Assembly: GCA_034401795.1 (NCBI GenBank)
Contig: CM067370.1
Coordinates: 101,688,164 to 101,752,163 of the forward strand
Source: Chaetoderma sp. LZ-2023a
Lineage: Eukaryota; Mollusca; Caudofoveata; Chaetodermatida; Chaetodermatidae
Length of the DNA: 64,000 nt
Direction of reading: 5' to 3'
The notes beneath the pieces were generated by a model. The model ran no database searches, had not been told where the DNA came from, and saw only the letters and a program-made list of their open reading frames with translations. Of this stretch, positions 58,000 to 64,000 are shown in pieces (within the stretch, counting starts at the first letter, position 1; each line of letters begins with the position of its first letter). A program made the translations under genes and the position numbers.

Positions 58000-58345
58000 A
58001 GTATTCCAGTTTCTCAGTCAATCATTTGACATCATGATCAACTATGTGATGTGTCGGAAACCTTGGGGGCATATTGCTTCCCCCCCCCCCCCCCCCCCCC
58101 CCCCTCCTACATGATGACAGACTAAGCATTGTTGTATGAGTTGTATGTCTACTATTTAATAAACATGCTAGGCAGCAACAGTGCCCAGTCAAATTAGTTT
58201 CAAAATATTCAACAGCTTACCTGTATAGTTTTCTGGAAATTGATAGTCAAGTAGTTCAGGGATCGATCGATCCCAGCATGGAAAAGTGTGTGTGGAGCTA
58301 GGCTAAATATGGGCTGGGCATAGGTAAAACTGGTATCATCCATTC
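58000..58345 (+). mobile_element. T2 element with a long C-run
   Basis: From gagtattccagtttctcagt to aaaactggtatcatccattc; one hairpin arm is missing and about 25 C interrupt it at 58080-58104. Confidence 0.75.
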
Positions 58346-58421
58346 TCTTGTGATACAAATGGCCATTCCAAGACCACCGGAGAAGCCATTTTCTTCGGCA
58401 GCTTGACCATTAAAGGGTTAA
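58340..58421 (+). mobile_element. T1 MITE, right end only
   Basis: aaatggccattccaagacca to gaccattaaagggttaa, joined to the T2 end. Confidence 0.75.
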
Positions 58422-58704
58422 AAGTATTTGTCTTTAGCTATTTACTAAGCATGAATTTCTGGTTATCGTTTCGTGTTGTAAGTTCATTTAAGTGTTCCAC
58501 CAATAATCCTATCTGTAGGTATTATGATAATCCTAACCTTGGGGTTTCCTGCCCTTAATGTTTACAACAGAGCTTACCGCTACGTACATGGCTTGAAATG
58601 TTTGCCCGCTTACCTGTCATTGACAGGGCGATTTCGTCAGTGACACTCATGTATAACCAAGACTAATCAAATATTTCAGACCCTCACCCTCCTGTTTTGT
58701 TACA

Positions 58705-58943
58705 TTAACCCTTTAACCCTCAAATTTGTTCAAAGAAGTTTCAAAATTCTCAAGGAAAATGTCCATTTGCATACCAAGAACAGATTATTTTTGAAAATTG
58801 ACCACTGGAATGACTGACTCAGTTATCAAGCCAGCCATTCCAGTGATAAATGTTAAAAAACAATCTTGTCTTGGTCTGCAAACGGACAATTTCCAAGATG
58901 CCTACAGATGCCATTTTTGCCGGTTTGTGTGTTAAATGGTTAA
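58705..58943 (+). mobile_element. T1 palindromic MITE, full length
   Basis: TTAA at both edges (ttaaccctttaaccctcaaa ... gtgtgttaaatggttaa). Confidence 0.92.
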
Positions 58944-59659
58944 AGCAGATCACACTCAAAGTTGTGGATTCCTAGTGTATAGTCATGATGCTTGTTGGGT
59001 TAAAATTGGAGCCAGTAATTAAGTTAATCTTAATAGACTACTCCTGAACGGCTTTGCCGATTTCAACCAAACTTTGCTGGAATCACCTTATGATTGTAGC
59101 TTTCCAGTCTTGATACATAATAAGAATTCAGTCTTGTTAAAGATACGGGTGTTCCAGGTCAGTGATATATTCCCTATATTATATAGGGTTTCTTGTATTC
59201 AAATTCACTGCTGTACAATGTATGAAATATATTGAAATCCATAGCGTGGACAAATTGAATAAAGTAAAACAAAAGCCTACTTATCATCTACGTTAAATAT
59301 TCCTAAACATTTTAACCGCTGTTGAACATATTACATTTTATGCTTAGTGTGCGTGAGGATTAACCATTATTTATGCCTCTGGATTGTGATTTTCCTGATT
59401 TTTGTCGAGCAACTGGGAGGAATTGTCTTGTGTTCCAAATAGCTTGCTATATCCCTTTCTATGTGAACTCTTTCAACCCCTGAAATCTAAACGCTTCCTA
59501 ATTGATCTAGGTCCCTGCATATAGCAAATATGTTTAAGTTTTAAGAAACTTCCGTTTCTGGGACTTGTTAGTTTCAAAATGTTAGGTTCTCTTCTGCATG
59601 ACAAATGTTCATTTCATAAAGGCTGTTCCTGGATGATGGTGTCAAATACAGCAAAATCT
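58944..59659. other. Intron DNA with a tandem-unit element fragment
   Basis: ttgccgatttcaaccaaact and neighbours (59030-59140) match the element at 52515-53865; the remainder is unrecognised. Confidence 0.45.
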
Positions 59660-59843
59660 TAACTCGGCACCTGTTTTGTGGAATGTCCATTTATAGGCCC
59701 ATAGAATACAATTTTTGAAAAATTACCACTGGAATGACTGGCTCGATCAATTTTCAAAAATTGTATTCTCTTGGGCTGTAAATGGGCATTCAATAGGCAG
59801 ATATTTTAATATTCTTCATAAAATTTGACCATTAAATGGTTAA
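59660..59843 (-). mobile_element. T1 MITE, centre shortened
   Basis: gaatgtccatttataggccc pairs with gggctgtaaatgggcattca; right end attaaatggttaa. Confidence 0.83.
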
Positions 59844-59949
59844 ACTAATTGTGTTTTGAAAATGGACACCTTTCAGTGTCTCATACAAAGTTTGTTTTTG
59901 TGTGTGTGTCCAAAGACCAAAAATGACAAATGATTTGTTTTTGCTGTAA

Positions 59950-60012
59950 GGGACATTCTGTTGAATATTTTGAAAGTAATTTAACTGGAAGCTTGCATCT
60001 TAAAATTGAAAC
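59950..60012. mobile_element. T3/T2 core fragment
   Basis: ctgttgaatattttgaaagt and aactggaagcttgcatctta; one arm only. Confidence 0.5.
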
Positions 60013-60036
60013 ACTGGCATTTCAGTGGTTGAAAGC

Positions 60037-60297
60037 TTAACCCTTTAACCCTCGAATTTGTTCAAAAAGATTTCAATTTTCTCATAGAAAATGTCCATTT
60101 GCAGAGCAAGAGAAGACTACTTGAGAATATTTATCACGGGAATGACTGGCTTGGTTATCGAGCCAACTGGCTGAGTTATCGAGCCAGTCATTCCATTGGT
60201 AAATTTTCAAAAATAGTCTTCTCTTGCTCTGCAAATGGACATTACTCCAGACCAGTTCAGAAGCTGTTTTCGGCTGATATGAGTGTTAAAGGGTTAA
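60037..60297 (+). mobile_element. T1 palindromic MITE with duplicated centre
   Basis: TTAA at both edges (ttaaccctttaaccctcgaa ... gtgttaaagggttaa); the centre repeats tatcgagccaactggctgag before the second arm. Confidence 0.93.
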
Positions 60298-60465
60298 CAA
60301 GACACTAATGTATATTAATTGATATTTTCCCAGCTCTACAGGAATTAAGCTAAGTTTTACTGTTGCGTAACTTAGAAAAAATAAAAATTCACTACTTAGT
60401 AATATCCTGCTGATAAGATAAGGACTTTGGCTAAACCTGTGCTAAGCACACACAGCATAAGCATG

Positions 60466-60663
60466 TATCACTCAAGCTGGCCAAAAATGCCTTCTAAAGG
60501 GGTCTTGAGAAATGTACATTTGCAGACCAAGACAAATCTGAAAATTTACTATTGGAATGGGAGAGTCATTCCAGTGGAAAATTTTCAATGATTGTTTTCT
60601 CTTCTGCAATTGCACATTTTCTATTAGAAAATTGAAATTTTCATGACCAAATTTGAAGATTAA
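60466..60663 (-). mobile_element. T1 MITE, centre shortened
   Basis: Left atcactcaagctggccaaaa, right aaatttgaagattaa; shares its right TTAA with the next copy. Confidence 0.82.
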
Positions 60664-60888
60664 ACCTTTCATGCTGAAGACGACCAAAACTGGCCTTTGC
60701 AGTCGTCTTGGTTAATGTCCATTTGCACGCCAGGAGAAGACTTCTTTGAAAATTTACTGCTGCAATGACTGGCTCGGCAACCATTCCAGTGATAAGTTTT
60801 CAAAAATAGTCTTCTCTTGGCCTGCAAATGGACATTCAATAAAGAAATATTTTGATTCTTTTAAGAAACTTTGTCATTAAAGGGTTAA
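60660..60888 (-). mobile_element. T1 palindromic MITE
   Basis: From the shared TTAA (ttaaacctttcatgctgaag) to gtcattaaagggttaa; same orientation as its neighbour. Confidence 0.85.
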
Positions 60889-62621
<1,733 letters not shown>

Positions 62622-62747
62622 TGAAACGTTATTTGCTTGTTCTGTACTGTGTATGTATGCGGATATCAGCAATTGCTTGTAAGGTCTGCAGGGATGTAGT
62701 CATGATGTACCCAGAATCTGTTTGTATTGTCAAATAGATGTATTTAG

Positions 62748-62928
62748 ACAGTTACAATTTTAGTTAGTGAATATGAATTGGCAGGCTAAGAGAAGACCGC
62801 TTTTAAAACTTTACAACTAGAATAACTTGCTGCGTTATCGAGCCAGTTATTGCAGTAGTAAAGTTTTAAAAACAATCTCTTAGTATGCAAATGGACATTT
62901 TTCAAGACCATTAAAGAAGCCACAATTG
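62748..62928 (+). mobile_element. T1 MITE, diverged
   Basis: gaattggcaggctaagagaa and its partner ctcttagtatgcaaatggac; centre cgttatcgagccagttattg. Confidence 0.78.
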
Positions 62929-62931
62929 AGG

Positions 62932-63466
62932 ATTCCAGTTTATCCATCAATCATATGATATCAATCATTGTCAACTACATGCGGTGTAGGCTGACATCAT
63001 GATCAATAATGTCATGAATGACATAGCTAAGTTCGTCATGAACCCAGACTAAGCGTTGTACGAATTGTATGGCTTTACTATTTAACCCTTTAACACGCAA
63101 GACTGCCTAAAACGGCTTCTGCTGTGATCTTGGAAAATGTCCATTTGCAGAACAAGATTATTTTTGAAAATTTATCACTGGAATGACTGACTCTATAAAC
63201 GAGCCAGTCATTCCACTGAACAAATTCAATGGGTAAAAGGGTTAATAAACATTCTGTTGAATATTTTGAAACTAATTTAACTGGGTCCAACACCCACTCC
63301 AATTAGTTTCAAAATATTCAACAGCTTACCTGTATAGTTTTCTGGAAATTGAGTCAGGTAGTGCAGCTATCAATTGATCCCAACACGGGCGAAGTGTGGG
63401 TGAAGCTTAACAAAAAATGGGCGGGACATAGCTAAAGTTGGATTTCTCCATTGGCCAGCTTAACCC
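62932..63466 (+). mobile_element. T2 hairpin element split by a T1 insertion
   Basis: T2 runs from attccagtttatccatcaat to tttactatttaa, is interrupted at 63082-63245, and resumes taataaacattctgttgaat through the hairpin to ctaaagttggatttctccat. Confidence 0.85.
63082..63245 (-). mobile_element. T1 MITE inserted into T2 at a TTAA
   Basis: The T2 block ctatttaataaac (intact at 58150 and in other copies) is split exactly at TTAA, with one TTAA kept on each side (63082-63085, 63242-63245). This is direct proof of a 4-bp TTAA target duplication for T1. Confidence 0.93.
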
Positions 63467-63580
63467 ATTAAAGGGCTAACTTACCTGTATGAATTCACAT
63501 TATGAATACTAGACTTGACCTCACTTAGTATTGTCTTCTTTCAGTTTAGTGATAGGGGACATATGATTGACCAGAGCTAG

Positions 63581-63733
<153 letters not shown>

Positions 63734-63796
63734 TAACCTTTGATTAATTAGATCCATCAAATTTCATTTTTGTCTTGCCTTGTGATGCAGAAGTGT

Positions 63797-63900
63797 GACA
63801 GTATCACTTTTCCGATGATGATGGCGGTGGCACAACATTCAGTTTTGTGTTTAGCAAATTGAATTGGCTTATGGTTCAGGTTGGGTTAATCCTATGGATG
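63797..63900 (+). repeat. Dispersed repeat, head of the AGGTCA family
   Basis: gtatcacttttccgatgatg to tggttcaggttgggttaatc matches the head of 1005-1170; the AGGTCA-bearing part is not present before the next element. Confidence 0.55.
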
Positions 63901-64000
63901 AATCCAATCTGTCATCCAAGTATGTGATGTCATAATGAATTAGGTGACATGTAGGCTGATAACACAATCATAATGTGTAATGAATGATGTAAACTAATGT
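63890..64000 (+). mobile_element. T2 element, cut by the right edge
   Basis: ggatgaatccaatctgtcat, then gatgtcataatgaattaggt; only the first ~110 bp lie in the window. Confidence 0.7.

Overview
This is an animal (bilaterian) genomic window: AT-rich, intron-dominated DNA crossed by one host gene on the + strand. The gene is an NDR-family Ser/Thr kinase (STK38/STK38L, tricornered in flies), shown by five consecutive exons with clean splice sites at 3912-4034, 43412-43495, 57693-57816, 62458-62612 and 63614-63716. Together they encode about 196 residues, from the end of the N-terminal regulatory segment through the glycine loop, the ATP lysine, the HRD loop and DFG. The N-terminal exon(s) and the exons after DFG lie outside the window. 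Only 589 of 64,000 bases are host coding sequence, and the first complete intron is 39.4 kb. The transposon content (Ty3/Gypsy, DIRS, Penelope, mariner, SINEs, tandem-repeat families with AGGTCA boxes) suggests a marine invertebrate, perhaps a lophotrochozoan such as a mollusc; the species cannot be settled from sequence alone.

Layout. 1-3911 (intron upstream of the first exon seen): a broken mariner transposase running off the left edge, a Penelope-like GIY-YIG endonuclease fragment, dispersed repeats and a SINE nested in a palindromic MITE. 4035-43411 (intron 1): dozens of short palindromic elements, a ~2.7 kb tyrosine-recombinase-type retroelement fossil (17.7-20.4 kb), two oppositely oriented copies of a TTAA-flanked element (16.4 and 25.6 kb), a ~160-bp repeat array (31.6-32.9 kb) and a nearly whole-length Ty3/Gypsy fossil (33,800-41,087, minus strand). 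43496-57692 (intron 2): a DIRS-like fossil with inverted terminal repeats and an internal complementary region (44,223-50,671), AGGTCA-rich repeats, a second tandem-repeat element with a nested inverted-repeat element, and a tRNA-derived SINE. 57817-62457 and 62613-63613: two smaller introns again filled with palindromic elements.

The most striking feature is a palindromic MITE family, here called T1, with 46 recognisable copies. Its ends read TTAACCCTTTAAC...GTTAAAGGGTTAA, its body folds into a hairpin, and one copy sits in a TTAA inside another repeat whose empty site is visible elsewhere in the window, so it is a TTAA-targeting, probably piggyBac-type, non-autonomous element. T1 orientation is called + when the arm containing TTTGTTCAAGAAAATTTC comes first on the + strand and - when the arm containing CAGTGGTCTTGAGAAATG comes first; 29 copies are + and 17 are -. 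Three other short families are named T2 (~400 bp, hairpin core GTTGAATATTTTGAAACTAA), T3 (~210 bp, TTAA-flanked, related hairpin core) and T4 (0.5-1 kb, TTAA plus AGGGRAACAC ends). No RNA genes, CRISPR arrays or other host genes were recognised.
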